DNA of 64,000 nucleotides from Mimachlamys varia (GCA_947623455.1 OX392543.1:14072757-14136756); one strand, 5' to 3'; counted from the stretch's first letter, positions 33,550-45,241 are shown. Program-made: numbers and translations. The notes: generated by a model not told the origin, from the letters alone.

Positions 33550-34165
33550 CATCTGCTTAGCTCGATCTCTACTTAAACTATGATCAAAATGGAAAGCTTA
33601 TTACTAAGCTATACGATAAGCGTGACAATTTTAATTTTCCGATCATGAACTTTCCATTTCATGAAAGTAACATCCCTGCTTCTCCAACCTTTGGGTTTAC
33701 ATCATGCAGTTGATTCGATATTCTAGGGCTTGCTATAAATATGGTGATCGATATCGACTGCTGACAAACAAACTAACAACCAAAGGATTCGATAGATGCA
33801 GGTTGATCAGAACTATGGGCAAGTTTAATGGTCGTCATTTTTGTCTTTTTGAGAAATATTATGTATCTTTGTGTGATATGAAGATGGACGTTTTCGAGGA
33901 TGCTTATTAGTGTTTACCTGATGTAATTGACAATAATTACTCGGTTCTCATTTGGGGGACTTGATGTTTTCTTAGATGTGACAAAGATTTACACGCGGGT
34001 GTCGTCGATGAAGCAGAAGCCGCTTACTCTTCCAGGACACATTGTTTCATTCTCTTGTACTTTAACAAGGTAATCCAATGTAAATCTTCATTTTTTACCT
34101 CTAGTATAATATATTTTGAGCTAGGATTATGGTTTTGTTGACGCTTCGGTATTCTCTTATTTGTC
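33550..34165 (+). mobile_element. LINE fragment: best preserved RT C-terminal end of its family here
   Basis: Translation runs LYLNYDQNGKLITKLYDKRD, FNFPIMNFPFHESNIPASP, then after a small shift LIRYSRACYKYGDRYRLLT, KGFDRCRLIRTMGKFNGRHF, FEKYYVSLCDMKMDVFED and a stop at about 33908. The KRDDFNFPIVNFPF and SYGVYxxQLIRYARAC motifs are characteristic of an RT lineage common in marine invertebrates. The shared tail follows to 34165. Confidence 0.8.
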
Positions 34166-34875
34166 TTTTTGTTTCATCTTTCTGCATTTCTGGAATCATT
34201 GTGCCGTAAGTTTGTTCATAAGCAGGCGACATCTTTCATAAACAACTTGATAATAGATATTTTCAAAACTATTTCAGAAAAAGGACCTGGTACAGGTTAT
34301 ATTGTGGAGCAGTCAAGTAGATCTAGATACCAGTACCCACATTGTATCACTAAACTATAAATGTATGCGCTTGTTTTTGAGGATGAATTAATTTAATTCA
34401 GAATATCGGTCGATGAACGTACAAAATGCTAGCATTCTGGTTCACATATGTTTTCAAGTCGCAAATAAGCGGTTCCTGGTTTTGCGAATATTAGGACTCA
34501 ACTTGCAAAACGGCTTAAATGCTGAAGATCTGACACTTCCCCAAAAGATGTTTTTGTAAACGTATTAACACTTTTCTTAACCTTTAAACGTAACGAAATT
34601 GATGAATATCAATCTTATTTCATATTTTAACTAGAAAATGTGTTTGGTGTTCCTAGTAACTATGTAGCATCGACAGTTTACCAACACGTTTGTGTTTAGA
34701 TAGCGACAAGGATAGGTTTACACTAGAGGTCCTTGAACATTAAGTTAATACCGTTGTCATCAGTTATTGTTTACAAAAAAGTGTTAACAAATGTTACGTA
34801 TTATTTTCATTGTATCACTGATCTACATTAAGGAAGTAATTCCCAACGTAGCAGAATATAGTAACACAAACAAAA
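34166..34875. repeat. Unit block shared with 41240-41830
   Basis: Long collinear similarity, e.g. 'caaaatgctagcattctgg', 'gcggttcctggttttgcga' and 'tagcgacaaggataggtt', to 41240-41830. It ends where the downstream block of the next gene begins, which supports head-to-tail tandem duplication of the whole unit. Confidence 0.8.
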
Positions 34876-34879
34876 TATG

Positions 34880-35290
34880 AAAGAAAAAAACTTTTATTAA
34901 CTGCAAAAATATGTACTTGTATAAGTTGCCCATAACCTTAACTTTTGACTAAGTCTACCATACATATGGCGTTTAATGTCCACTCCCTCTCTTTGATAAT
35001 CTTGTCAATAAGGTCTTTCCTTGACAATCAATTCAATTTATCTGATTGCGTTTAGAAATGAAAATCTAGAGTACACGTTTTTGACTGGTAAATATAGTAT
35101 CAAGGCACATTTTACCGAAATGAAAATTCATGATACATTGATTGAAACATTCACAGTCTCACATTGTTGAAAAGTGTATCTTAAATTGTATGGCAAATAA
35201 AGGGAGACCACTCAGTCAGGACTCGTAATCACAAAGGCAATTAATCATATAATGGCTTCGAAATAAACAATTTAACAAGAGGTTCCGACG
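34880..35290 (-). terminator. Candidate 3' end block of the 36039 locus
   Basis: It carries 'cttttattaactgcaaaaat', i.e. AATAAA on the minus strand, with a T-rich stretch beyond it, plus 'ccactccctctctttgataa'. Located about 1.1 kb downstream of the stop codon. Shared with the corresponding blocks at 26690, 43370, 9656 and 62985. Confidence 0.5.
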
Positions 35291-36038
35291 ATATATCGAT
35301 ATTCGATATTTTTTTAGTCTCACTGCCTCTGTTTTAGAATTGTCGTAAAAGACTGTTATTTCAAAATATTTATTCCACTAAATATTCTGCATTTGACTAT
35401 GTAAAACCTCACATAATTTATCTCTCAATAATACGATGCATTGTTTTTTTTTTTTAAATGGTAGAAAAACGACGATTAGTAAATACATGCGGAGTTCAAA
35501 GATAGGAACGTATCAATTCAATAAATTGCATACAAATAAATATACATAAAATGATCGGAAGGTTACTCGAAAGTTACATATATTTCGTTTCAACAGATAA
35601 AAGGAATAATTCATCAACGAGTCAATTTACATCTATAGCATTTACCAGTGATAGGACATCAAGACAAAACTGATTGTCACAAAATTGGTATTTCAATACC
35701 ACAACATCAACATACAGGACGAATTCGCAACTCTACAATAAAGATAAACCAAATAATTTGAGGACGAAACTGAATAACTTTGCAACAACACCAAAGAACA
35801 CGGGGATACAGACTATGCATTGAAACATAAATAAGTGCTTCGAAACGTTGGTCGACTCAGTCTGTGCTGTAATAATTAAAAGCTGCATTTTCACAACCAT
35901 ATTACCATTATATGATATTTTGTTTGTCTTTGATAGCAAGTGTTCTTTTGCTTGTATCATGGGTTCTTCTGCATTTTTCAACAATACAGAGAGCGACATT
36001 TTTTTCAAGAAATCAATTATTCGTGAAAGCATATTAAA
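35291..36038 (-). other. 3' flank, probable 3' UTR of the 36039 locus
   Basis: Collinear with 43630-43897 plus 44925-45240 downstream of the 45742 locus. No independent gene; the 99-codon ORF on the minus strand at 35733-36032 is not kept open in the relatives. Confidence 0.5.
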
Positions 36039-37694
36039 CTATTTCTTGAACTTGCTATAATATTCCAGTCTTTCAATGGCTTGTGCTTTGACACGTTTTT
36101 TGTCCGTCTTACCATTACCCAGTTTCGGAAACGCATCGAACCTCAAATAGTAGGAAGGGGTTCTGCCCAACACATTATCCCCGAGTACAGCTCGACACTT
36201 TTTATCAAGCTCTTCTTCTGATGTATTCATATCATCCTTCAGTATGTAACATGCGCACACTTCCTCAAAGAGCCGGATGTCCGGTACGGGGATTACCGCC
36301 ACCTCCCTAACATCAGCGAACTTGGACATCGCTGCCTCAACTTCGCTTGTCAAAATCTTCAATGCTCTACGCATTATTACGTCGCTTGATTTTCCTTTTA
36401 CAAACAGCTTACCGTCGGTGGTAATATACCCAACATCTCCCGTTCGAAACCAGCCCCTATCAGCAAATGAGACTTTGTTCAGTTGGGGTGCGTTCCGGTA
36501 GGACACTAACATCCACGGAGATCTCACTAGAATTTCCCCAAACTGTCCACGTTCCAGTGTTTCACCATCGTCTCCGACAATCTTAACTTCATATCCTGGA
36601 AACAGTGAGCCTGCATATCCCTCCTCCATTTCTTTGTTAAGTTCATTAGAACTAATTACTCCGACCTCAGTGCTTCCGTAACTCAAGAAGAACTTTTCTG
36701 TAATTTTACCACAAATTTCTGTGAGGTGACTGCCGATATGTTGACCACCTGTAGTAATAGCATAGAGACGATAGTCGTTTTCTAAGACGGCATCAAGATT
36801 TGCAATGAGATCGAGCAATGCATAAGGAAGCAGAAAGGCGTTTGTGCATTTCTCGGCCATGATGGCATCCCATATAAGCAGTATGTTGTCGTTTTTCGTG
36901 CCTTTAACGGTATCAACAAACACGCGTTTATTTCCATTCAGGATGCCGAATATTGGACAACCTCCTAACCAGCAAAACGGTCGGTCGTTATAGCAGGTAC
37001 CGTATGGCATATCTCCTCTTGTTCCAATAAAAGCAGTGTATGAAGCATTCACTGTTGCCAAATGAGTCATTTCGACCAACTTTGGAAATCCAGTAGAACC
37101 AGAAGTAGTAATAATGAAGGCGGTATTCTCTGGCTGTATTCTTGGTAATGAAACCGCCTCCTCGTCTCCTGTCAGTATTATGCTATTGATAGAAGGCAGA
37201 GAGGTCAGAGCTGAATTTTGTATCAACAGAACTATTGGTTTACCTTGTGAAGATTCCTCACTGTTGAAGAACTTTTCCATATCTGATATGTACTTTTGGT
37301 CCGATCCTGGATCAAGCATTACAGCCTTGCTTTGCGTGGATGTCAGTAACTTCGTTGTCTCGGCGAACGATTCTGATGTCTTGTAGACCATGAGTGCTAC
37401 TGCTCCTGTTAGTAAGATAGCGAACTCTCCTATAATCCACTCGATAGAGTTGGGACCAATAACAGCCACACAGTCCCCTGGTTTAATTCCTCTGGCAGTA
37501 AGATATTTTGCGATGTACGTGGCCTTGTGCAGCAGTTCAGCATACGTCAATGACCTCCTACCGCCGCCCTTAGATCTCTGAACGAATATTTCCCTTTCTG
37601 GGTCCTCTTTCGTCCTTTCTAGCAACACGTCTGGTATTGACATGTACCGAATGGTGGCAGTGTTTGGACATGAAATGTAGCTCAGGTCCGCCAT
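36039..37694 (-). CDS. Acyl-CoA synthetase-like ANL enzyme, intact (locus G)
   Basis: An uninterrupted 551-codon frame starts MADLSYISCPNTATIRYMSI. By family knowledge ANL enzymes use ATP to adenylate a carboxylate and mostly transfer it to CoA. Landmarks: P-loop A3 TTSGSTGFPK at residues 196-205; A5 YGSTE 339-343; A7 GWFRTGD with Asp420; hinge Asp438 in GKSSDVI; catalytic-lysine motif GNGKTDK with Lys529. Length is typical for the family. The A8 segment is odd: MRRALKILTSEVE at 441-453 replaces the KRGGLKI seen in the sister genes, losing both glycines that normally line the CoA-binding side, so the second half-reaction may be affected. No signal peptide, membrane segment or PTS1-type end (ends YSKFKK), so cytosolic by default. 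Substrate unknown. It is the middle of three head-to-tail units; a splice acceptor precedes the start and an AATAAA block follows 1.1 kb downstream. Confidence 0.93.
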   Translation of the reverse strand: MADLSYISCPNTATIRYMSIPDVLLERTKEDPEREIFVQRSKGGGRRSLTYAELLHKATYIAKYLTARGIKPGDCVAVIGPNSIEWIIGEFAILLTGAVALMVYKTSESFAETTKLLTSTQSKAVMLDPGSDQKYISDMEKFFNSEESSQGKPIVLLIQNSALTSLPSINSIILTGDEEAVSLPRIQPENTAFIITTSGSTGFPKLVEMTHLATVNASYTAFIGTRGDMPYGTCYNDRPFCWLGGCPIFGILNGNKRVFVDTVKGTKNDNILLIWDAIMAEKCTNAFLLPYALLDLIANLDAVLENDYRLYAITTGGQHIGSHLTEICGKITEKFFLSYGSTEVGVISSNELNKEMEEGYAGSLFPGYEVKIVGDDGETLERGQFGEILVRSPWMLVSYRNAPQLNKVSFADRGWFRTGDVGYITTDGKLFVKGKSSDVIMRRALKILTSEVEAAMSKFADVREVAVIPVPDIRLFEEVCACYILKDDMNTSEEELDKKCRAVLGDNVLGRTPSYYLRFDAFPKLGNGKTDKKRVKAQAIERLEYYSKFKK

Positions 37695-37723
37695 TGTACA
37701 GCGGCGGCTTTGTTCGTTGCTGA

Positions 37724-37745
37724 CTGTAGTTTAAAAATAAAACGA
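37724..37745 (-). other. Candidate 3' splice site before locus G start
   Basis: Minus-strand ttttatttttaaactacag/tcagcaacg leaves 29 nt of untranslated exon before the ATG. The polypyrimidine run and the CAG match consensus. It implies a separate 5' untranslated exon. Confidence 0.65.
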
Positions 37746-37794
37746 TAAAACGAGATATGATACATCTGTCTAGAATTTTGATATTTTCAAATCG

Positions 37795-37875
37795 ATATGT
37801 AGATTGAGAGCAATATCCATATATCGAGATAAAAGTGGCAGTTGATACCAGATTAAATTCATATGCAAATTATGA
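37795..37875 (-). promoter_or_regulatory. Conserved 5' flank with octamer-like site
   Basis: Shared block ('cgatatgtagattgagagca', 'gataccagattaaattcata') found upstream of several loci. Here it includes atgcaaat, an exact octamer motif (37862-37869); the sister copies have tgcaaat or tgcaagt. Regulatory use is inference. Confidence 0.4.
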
Positions 37876-38104
37876 GGATAGTATTTTAGGATATTAAATT
37901 TGTATCGTCTTTGCATATAATGAATAATAATAATGTTACGGCACGTTTATCTACCACGATAGGTCACGATTTATGAAGCCAACTTTTGTTTTGATTAAGA
38001 TATTTATTTAAATACACATATATATATTCATAATATATTTATTCGATTTATCGATTATTTTGAAAAAATGTACCGAAGAAATTGGCCGAGATAACATAAT
38101 CAGT

Positions 38105-38325
38105 TGAATACCGAAGCGTCAACAGAACCACAATATAGACTAAACATCGATATGAACCAAGTGAAGATTTACACAGAGATCATTGAGGGAATAAAACCAG
38201 GTGTTTTTGAAGAGTAAGTGTCTTTAAGGGGTCAATCTGATCGACAAAATCATTTTGTACGAGAAACGAACTTTACAATTTACCAAACAATTTCTTCCGT
38301 CCGTCTCAAATCAATAAAAAACATA
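38105..38325 (-). mobile_element. LINE-tail fragment, 0.41 kb upstream of locus G start
   Basis: In reverse complement it gives the 'ttgtggttctgttgacgctt' and 'aaaacacctggttttattcc' pieces of the shared tail. Same position relative to the gene as at loci F and J. Confidence 0.65.
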
Positions 38326-38369
38326 TTTTCTTTCCTGAAGACACATTCTTCGGCTTCTGTAGTTAACAG

Positions 38370-38697
38370 TTTTTGCGCATTATGACTTGTTTAAAAGTGC
38401 ATTATGATTTAAGAATTAAACTGTTGTGGTATATTATTGGCGCAGTACGATACTGTTGTGGTATGCTGTTGGCGTATTATGATTTGAATTAGAATTTAAC
38501 TGTTGAGGTATGATTTTGGCGCATTATGATATATTTAAGAAATGAACTGTTGTGGTATGCTGTTGGCGCATTATGATTTGTTTAAGAGTTAAACAAGTTT
38601 GATATGCTATTGGCGCATTATGATTTGTTTAAGAATTAAACTGTTGTGGTATGATATTGGCGCATTATGAATTGAATTAGAATTAAACTGTTAAAGA
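38370..38697. repeat. 47-bp satellite, second array (left part)
   Basis: About seven diverged units of aaactgttgtggtatgctat + tggcgcattatgatttgttt type. The array breaks off at 38697 and resumes at about 40486. Confidence 0.88.
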
Positions 38698-40485
38698 CCG
38701 AGCTCACCTATAAATAGTGGACCCTATTAAAACATGGCAGATCATGTACAACTTTAAACTGCAGCAGAAGTGTTTCACTTGCTCTACTATTTTTGAAATT
38801 TTAGTCTAAATAACCACTTATTTTTATCAAAAAATGACAGATTTGAAGATAAAAGTGTGTTTAATTGATAAACCTTACTCTGAAGAAATGATTTTTCTTA
38901 ATTGTCAAGATATTACATATTTGTATTTCAATTATTTGGCAGGGCTATTCCAAATTCAAATAGTGAGGGGAGTAACAGCTTCCAACTGACACTGACAGCT
39001 ATCTCGGTTGTAAGGTTACTTGAGGTCACAGGCTCAAGTCATTGGTCAGTCTTGTTGATAAACAACTAATCATGCTCACTTACGTACATACATTGTCTCA
39101 ATTTCTGTTTATTTTCCTGAATTTTATTTCATAATAATCCTTGACAATAAAGTTATGATTAATCACTGCCCCATAAATGTCTAATATAATCCACAGTAGA
39201 TGTTTTTGGGGAACCACTTTCTAACTGCATTCAATACACAAGTCGGCATTATATCTCTTTTATGCAAGGTGTAATGTTTTCTTGGATCAACACAACGTGA
39301 CCTTTGTTTTCTCAAAAAGAACCGTTGATCTGCAACATTATTACTAAATATCACCCATATTCTTTTGTAGAATTTATTACATAATTGTAAATTCCTTCTG
39401 TTTGGAAAAGCATTCATTTCAGGCCACCACATGTCTGTTTTACCATCAATAACGTTAACACATAGATCTGTCACAGAGGCTATGTGGACACTCAGGATCA
39501 CTTATTTATCCATCAGAATTTGTTGTTAAATGTTCATTGTTAGGGCTTGACACTGTCTCAGAATATCCTGGTGTCGTCATGATCAGAACTGATACAACTT
39601 CATCATCATCCGTATTTTCCCTGGTATCTGTATTTTGCTATCACGGTAACATGGTCATTCCGTGTTTCCCTTATCAAAACTCAAACATGTGCTGTAAATA
39701 TCCCTTCTACTATTTCTTCTTCTTTTGTCAACAAAAGACAAACAAGATGTCTTCTTTCACTGTCAGCTATATTACCAGAACGTTACACTGGCTTGGAAAA
39801 TTTTAGCGGGAAATGTGTCAATAGGATGGGTCAAGAGATCTCAAATATCAAAGAAAATATAGTTGAAGGAAGCTGTCCGGGATGGGGTTAGGCCGAAGTA
39901 TATTATTATGTGCTTAGGTAGATTGTGTTTATTTCTTTACTTCTTCCTGAAATACTTTTGTTTTCCCCGATGAATATATTTATCAGTAGCATTTTAACAG
40001 AATAGAAGTGTTTATTATAGACTTGTGTCCTTTATACAGAGATCAATTATAGGGTAAATTACATGAGCGGGTTTGATTTATATATATATGTCCTTCATTA
40101 ACAAGTGTTCTTTGTATAGAGGTGTCCTTTAGAATAGGTTTGATGGCACACACGCATATATGTCCATTTCTCAGTTTTTCTCATATAACTTCAACATAAT
40201 AATTATTATAATCACACATTATCACTGGTATTACAGCTTAGATTTATTATTATAAATATGCGCTACATATTACATCAGTTTGGCCTTAGTGGTAATTTGT
40301 TTACAAAGTTCAGCAGCCAGAGTGTGTGCAAAGTGTAGATAGCAGGCTGACCACAGCAGCTACGGCCAGAGGCTAGTCTTACATAAGGAGTCTGGGTTTT
40401 ATCAGCAACAGCAAGGCTTTGCCCCCTATCCTGTGTATATAATCTAGCACTCCCGAATTTTACTCCCATGGGCGTAAAAGTTCGA
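38698..40485. mobile_element. 1.8-kb insertion splitting the satellite
   Basis: Satellite units flank both sides, and the other array (31440-31740) has nothing here, so this DNA was inserted. It contains a minus-strand coding-like piece at 39181-39501. A possible 3-bp flanking repeat (gtt) is too short to be informative. I do not see clear terminal repeats, so element type is unknown. Confidence 0.6.
39181..39501 (-). pseudogene. Possible exon related to P2X7-type C-terminal (P2RX7_C-like) domain
   Basis: The 106-codon minus-strand frame ends with KRDIMPTCVLNAVRKWFPK followed by NIYCGLY and contains VTDLCVN near its start. The order 'CLN...R..IPsCvv..IR..FP...Y.G' resembles the cysteine-containing intracellular domain of P2X7-like proteins, which is very abundant in molluscs and cnidarians. 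The frame opens right after a stop without ATG (first codon GTG), so it would be an internal or terminal exon, or a fragment carried by the insertion. An acidic frame (DDDEVVSVLIMTTPGYSETV) precedes it in the same orientation. Recognition is from memory and partial. Confidence 0.35.
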
Positions 40486-40620
40486 TATGATTTTGGCGCA
40501 TTATGATATGTTTAAGAAATAAACTGTTGTGGTATAATATTGACGCATTAGGATTTGTATACGATTTAAGCTGTTGTGGTATGCTATTGGCGCATTATGA
40601 ATTGTTTGTTTGCTGAGGCT
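40486..40620. repeat. 47-bp satellite, second array (right part)
   Basis: Continuation of the array at 38370-38697, ending 'tttgctgaggct' as in the first array. Confidence 0.85.
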
Positions 40621-41235
40621 ATGTTATAGCGCTTTAAATTTAGAGATCTTGCGACAGAACTCACAAGGTCATTACAATGACTTGAATATACACATACAGT
40701 TACACATACAATGTACATGCTAAATGTGTATGCGTATGTGCATTGTGAAATATATCAGTACAGAAGGTGTATTTTAGATAATTGTTACCAACTGGTGTGT
40801 ATCAATGCAATCAGATGGCCATTCTGGTGTATTGTATTGGTGTTGAAATTGTATTCCTCTTCATGAACGGACAGAGGCCCGAACTTTTGAGCAATAGCTG
40901 TCCTGTTTATTGGTTAATACAACAGGTGTGCATTTTATTCAATGGTGTAAAGTTGCTCTTGCAAATGTGAGATTTATTTTCCATATCCAACTACATATTT
41001 GTTTGTATAGTGTATCGCAGCAGCTATCAAATACCCGACGTTGTAGTTCTGTTGATGTACGTATACAACACACTTAGGATTTTGTTGCACGGAATTCGAA
41101 GTCCCAAATTATGATACTATTTACACGGAAACCCTCAAGGAATAAAAATAATAGTAAGCTTGCATGTACTAATAAGCACATTCAAACGATAAAAATATTT
41201 CTCACTGAATCAAGATAGCAACCATATAACTTGCG
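40621..41235. other. Non-coding part of tandem unit G
   Basis: 40770-40990 corresponds to 31890-32160. No gene seen. Confidence 0.5.
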
Positions 41236-41239
41236 TATA

Positions 41240-41830
41240 GTCTTCATAAACTTGCATCTCTCGAATCAATGTGTCGTAAGTTCACAAAAAGCTCGATAAG
41301 AGATATTGCCCAAAATAATTCAGGAAAGGTACCTGGGACAGGCTATTATGAGGAGCTGTCAGTTAGATCATGTTGACAGTACCCACATCAGATCACTGAA
41401 CTATAAATGTATGCACTCGTCGAAAATTTTGAGGATGAATAAAATTAATTTAGAATATCGTTGGTTGGTATTACAAAATGCTAGCATCCTGATTTATATA
41501 AGTTATCAGGTCGCAAATAAGCAGTTCCTGGTTTTGCGAATATCAGAACCCAAATTAGATAACGGCTTGGATTTTAAAATAACTTGCCCTTCCAATGAAT
41601 ATGCTTTTGTCAGCGTATTAACACTTTTGAGAACCTTTAAACTTTATGAGAATTTATGAACTTCGTTTTCTTATGTTTTGGAACTAGTTGGTTTGCTTTT
41701 CCTTGTAATTATTAAGCATCGACATTTAACAAACAGGTTTGTGATTAGATATCGACAAGGATAAGTTTACACTTGATACCTTCTTATATTAAGTAAATGC
41801 CGTTGTCATCATTGTCTTTATATATTTACA
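41240..41830. repeat. Unit block shared with 34166-34875
   Basis: Collinear with the block that ends unit F. The open frame at 41306-41659 is not preserved in the relative, so I do not call a gene. Confidence 0.8.
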
Positions 41831-43262
41831 TTTGCACTTCACTCCGCCTCAATGAAACTAGTAAACTCTGGTTGCTTCATTTCCCGATGAAACAAGTGAG
41901 GCACGCGCTTTTTCGTGCTCGGCGAAGTAATACATTTGTTTACAACCGTGTATCGTCCTAGACGAATTGTGTGCAATAATGTACGGATGTACTACACACG
42001 TAAAACAGCTGTTTACATGCTAATGAGTTATGCCATTACATATCACACATATCTTTAATAATACTTGATCTGACAAACTTCTGATATTTCTGAAAGCATT
42101 TATTCAAGATATGTTGGTCATAAATTCCTCATTGATTCCCTCGATGATCGTGCGTTTAATTAAAATGGGATCATTTGCCCGTCGGCAGATTTCGCATTTT
42201 TGCAGGTCCAATACCAAAATAAAATGTTTGAGATTGGTCACAGAAATCTGTTCTCTTTTAAGAAGTTACATATGTTTTTTTTTCTATTATTTTACAAATA
42301 CAAGATGTTCACGAAACTGATAAGCTAGCTAGACTAGATCTACGTTAGGGCCTAACCTAGCTTGCTCATATAGGCCCGATAATTTGTTACACTTACAGCG
42401 TAGTTTTTGGACCTAAACCACGGTGTCTAGAATAACTTTATACTTCCGAGGAGTTTTGATTAGGGTGGCATATTTATCGGAAACTGATCTTAACCTCCAA
42501 AAGTGTAACATACTATAAAAACCTTAGTTTATGTCCAAAAGCAGATGTAACGAATTCTCAGGCACCTGTGATCTTGTCAGTAACTGTACCGGGTGCTTAC
42601 CTTTAAAGCTAAATATGAAGTTTTCTGCTGATGTCCCAAATTAAAAATCGTCAAATCACTAATCCAGTTGATTACATGTCACCAATACCATTTTTCATAC
42701 CTTCATCAATAAGCTAACATGCCCAAATACACTGACTGTTATGAGACGTTTTCAATATGCTTAGGCCTAACCGAAATCTGACTTCCGACAACTTTATTCG
42801 ACTCGCTTCAACTGTGACCAAATCACAACGTAATTTATTTACTGATGCGCGATGCAAACTGCTCTAAAAATACTCTAGTAATTCATTTCATACTGGAAAG
42901 GTATTTCAATCAATTCTTGATGAAAATAAAAGTTTGAGGGGTATGATTACAACACATATAAAAGCCAAAAAATAAAAATCTTGTCTCTGGACTACATTTT
43001 TTCTGTTGCCAAGTGATAAATGAAGCTAGCTATCAGCTGTTCCGCGTATGTACATACATGCCGATAAGTGTGCAACAGTGTTACAAAGGTAAAGCACCGT
43101 GTAACACCGGCAGCTTAAAGTACATGCGGATGGCGGGGAATTTAAAATAGTTAACGTAAATATAAGGATTGAATGTCTATTTTGTTGTTTGCATCGGCTG
43201 ATGAAGTCAAGTGAACCTCGCCGATGCAAACAACAAAATAGACATTCGATCCTTAATTAAAA
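41831..43262. mobile_element. 1.4-kb insertion between units G and H
   Basis: In unit F the sequence passes from 'gttgtcatcagttattg' directly to 'tttacaaaaaagtgttaaca'; here about 1.4 kb separates the equivalents (41822 and 43265). The right end holds a foldback (43163-43255). No ORF with recognisable motifs. Confidence 0.6.
43163..43255. repeat. Foldback with 36-bp near-perfect arms
   Basis: Arms aaggattgaatgtctatttt... (43163-43198) and ...aaaatagacattcgatcctt (43220-43255) pair around a loop of about 21 nt, with the inner tips gcatcggc / gccgatgc. Confidence 0.85.
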
Positions 43263-43369
43263 ACGAGTTTGAACAAATGTCAATTATTACGTATGATTTT
43301 CATTGCATTGCTATTCTACTTTTAGTAAGTATTTCCCAAGGAAGAAACAAATTAGTAACAAAAAACAAA

Positions 43370-43620
43370 ATATGAAAAATACGTTTATTAACTGCGAAAA
43401 TATGTACATGTATAAGCTGTAAATAACCTTCACCTTCGACTAGAGGTTAACATACATACAAGTCGTATAGTTTCTGCTTCCTTTCCTTGATTATCTAGCC
43501 GATGAAGATTTCTTCTTGCCAATCATTTCCATTTATCTGATTGCTTTTAGATCTGAAAATCTGGAGTACAAATTATTTTACTGGTTATCTTTAATATTAA
43601 GTTACATTTTACCTAAACGG
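43370..43620 (-). terminator. Candidate 3' end block of the 45742 locus
   Basis: It contains 'acgtttattaactgcgaaaatatg' (minus-strand AATAAA), 'aatcatttccatttatctga' and 'ttttagatctgaaaatctgg', collinear with 34880-35100. It lies 2.1 kb from the stop codon because of two later insertions. Confidence 0.45.
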
Positions 43621-43896
43621 GAAGGTTCCCACTATATTTTGTATATATTATTAGAAGCGTTACCTTTATTTCTAGAGATGCCGTAAAAGACTGTAATTTT
43701 GAAACATTTATTATATTTTGTACTTGACAAAAACAAACCTCAAAAAATATCACTTGTTGTGTACAATGCATTGCATACAGTCCAATATACATGAAATGAT
43801 CGGGAGGTATTTCAAAAGTTACATAGATTTCGTTTCAATAGACAAAAGGAATTAAACATCAACGAGACGATTATTGGTTGTCATCTGTTTGAAAAT

Positions 43897-44925
43897 GGTA
43901 ATATTGAATTTTTAATGTTTCCCTCCAATATATGGCATAAGGTTTATCCCATTATGTTTAATATTGATATAAAATGCAGTTCAGCATCCAAAATTAAAAA
44001 AAATCTGTACTTAGGAAAAAAAAATTCAGTAAATAATATCCAAATGGGAGTGCGCAAATATTTTTCATATAGTTATTTGAAACATTTCAAAAAAGTAATA
44101 CAAAGTTACTGCAATGTTCCTAGAATGATAACCCAGTGTTAAAATTTCGATATTAGTCTGTTTATCAGAGAATCAGGGAGAAATACATAGGTATCCCTCT
44201 AAAAAATGTCGTCCATTGCATGCTGTTTTCAGTTCAGGTAAAAGTAGTTACCTGTTATCTCGTGGAGGCAATATAGGGGCTTTACTTTATATTAAAATGG
44301 GTCATTTGTCATGTCAAATAAATGCATTAAACTTTGTTGACAATTCTTTCAAATCATTAAATTACCTGAAAAACACTGCCGGAAGTGCCGAATGACATCT
44401 TTTCACGTGCTGTACATTCGCTCAAAAAAGCAAAACTGGCAATCGCTAAAACAATTTATCGTGATAGGCAAGGACCGGTTTTGCTTTTTGACGATATACC
44501 AAATAACATTTACATTTACTGCATGCTTGAATCCAGTTTAATTGTTAAATTTTGTCGATGTTTCACCATACCTCTAAGTCAGGCGTATGACTATCTAACA
44601 AAGTAAATAGTTCAAAATGGGGGACAGGGGAGTATATTTCGTTACATGCAACGGGAAGATGTTTGACTTAAGAGATCTGACATAATGTCATAACACGTCA
44701 TACCGCAGACGGTAAGATTTTTGTTTTGGCTATGTGGCGTGCCACATAAATTTGTCGATCGGCGATGGACATTTTGAAAATGTGATCCAGATGCGATCGG
44801 TGTTCATAATGTGAGTAACTTTGCGTTCTTGTGACAAGTATGAACTCTTATTTTGCGGTTTCCCTGTTAATTGCCCTGTACCTAGTCCTTAATTCGATGG
44901 CATTTACAAGTAATAGCGCATCATG
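43897..44925. mobile_element. 1.0-kb insertion in the 3' flank of the 45742 locus
   Basis: The flank of the sister gene at 36039 runs without this segment (compare 35590-35740). Within it are two short plus-strand ORFs (43915-44142 and 44385-44606) without recognisable motifs. Confidence 0.5.
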
Positions 44926-45241
44926 AAAAAATTAAATGTACCACTACAACAAAAAGAAACCATATAATTTAATGACGAAACCGAACATTTTTTTCAGCAA
45001 CACTTAGTATTACGGGGATTAAATAAATAAAACAAAATCCGGTTCTCAAAAGATGGTCGACTCATTCTGTGCAGTATCATTAAAAAGCTGAATTTCACAA
45101 AAATATTACCATTATATGATTTAATGTTCATGTTGGATTACAAGTGTGATTTGCATGTATCATAGGTTTGTCTGCATTTTGCAATAATACATATTTTGAC
45201 ATATTTTAACAAATCAATAAATCATGAACACTGTATATTGT

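Noticed and set aside
43915..44606. Two short ORFs in the 1.0-kb insertion as genes
   Set aside because: Neither has recognisable motifs or a second copy for comparison; too short to support.
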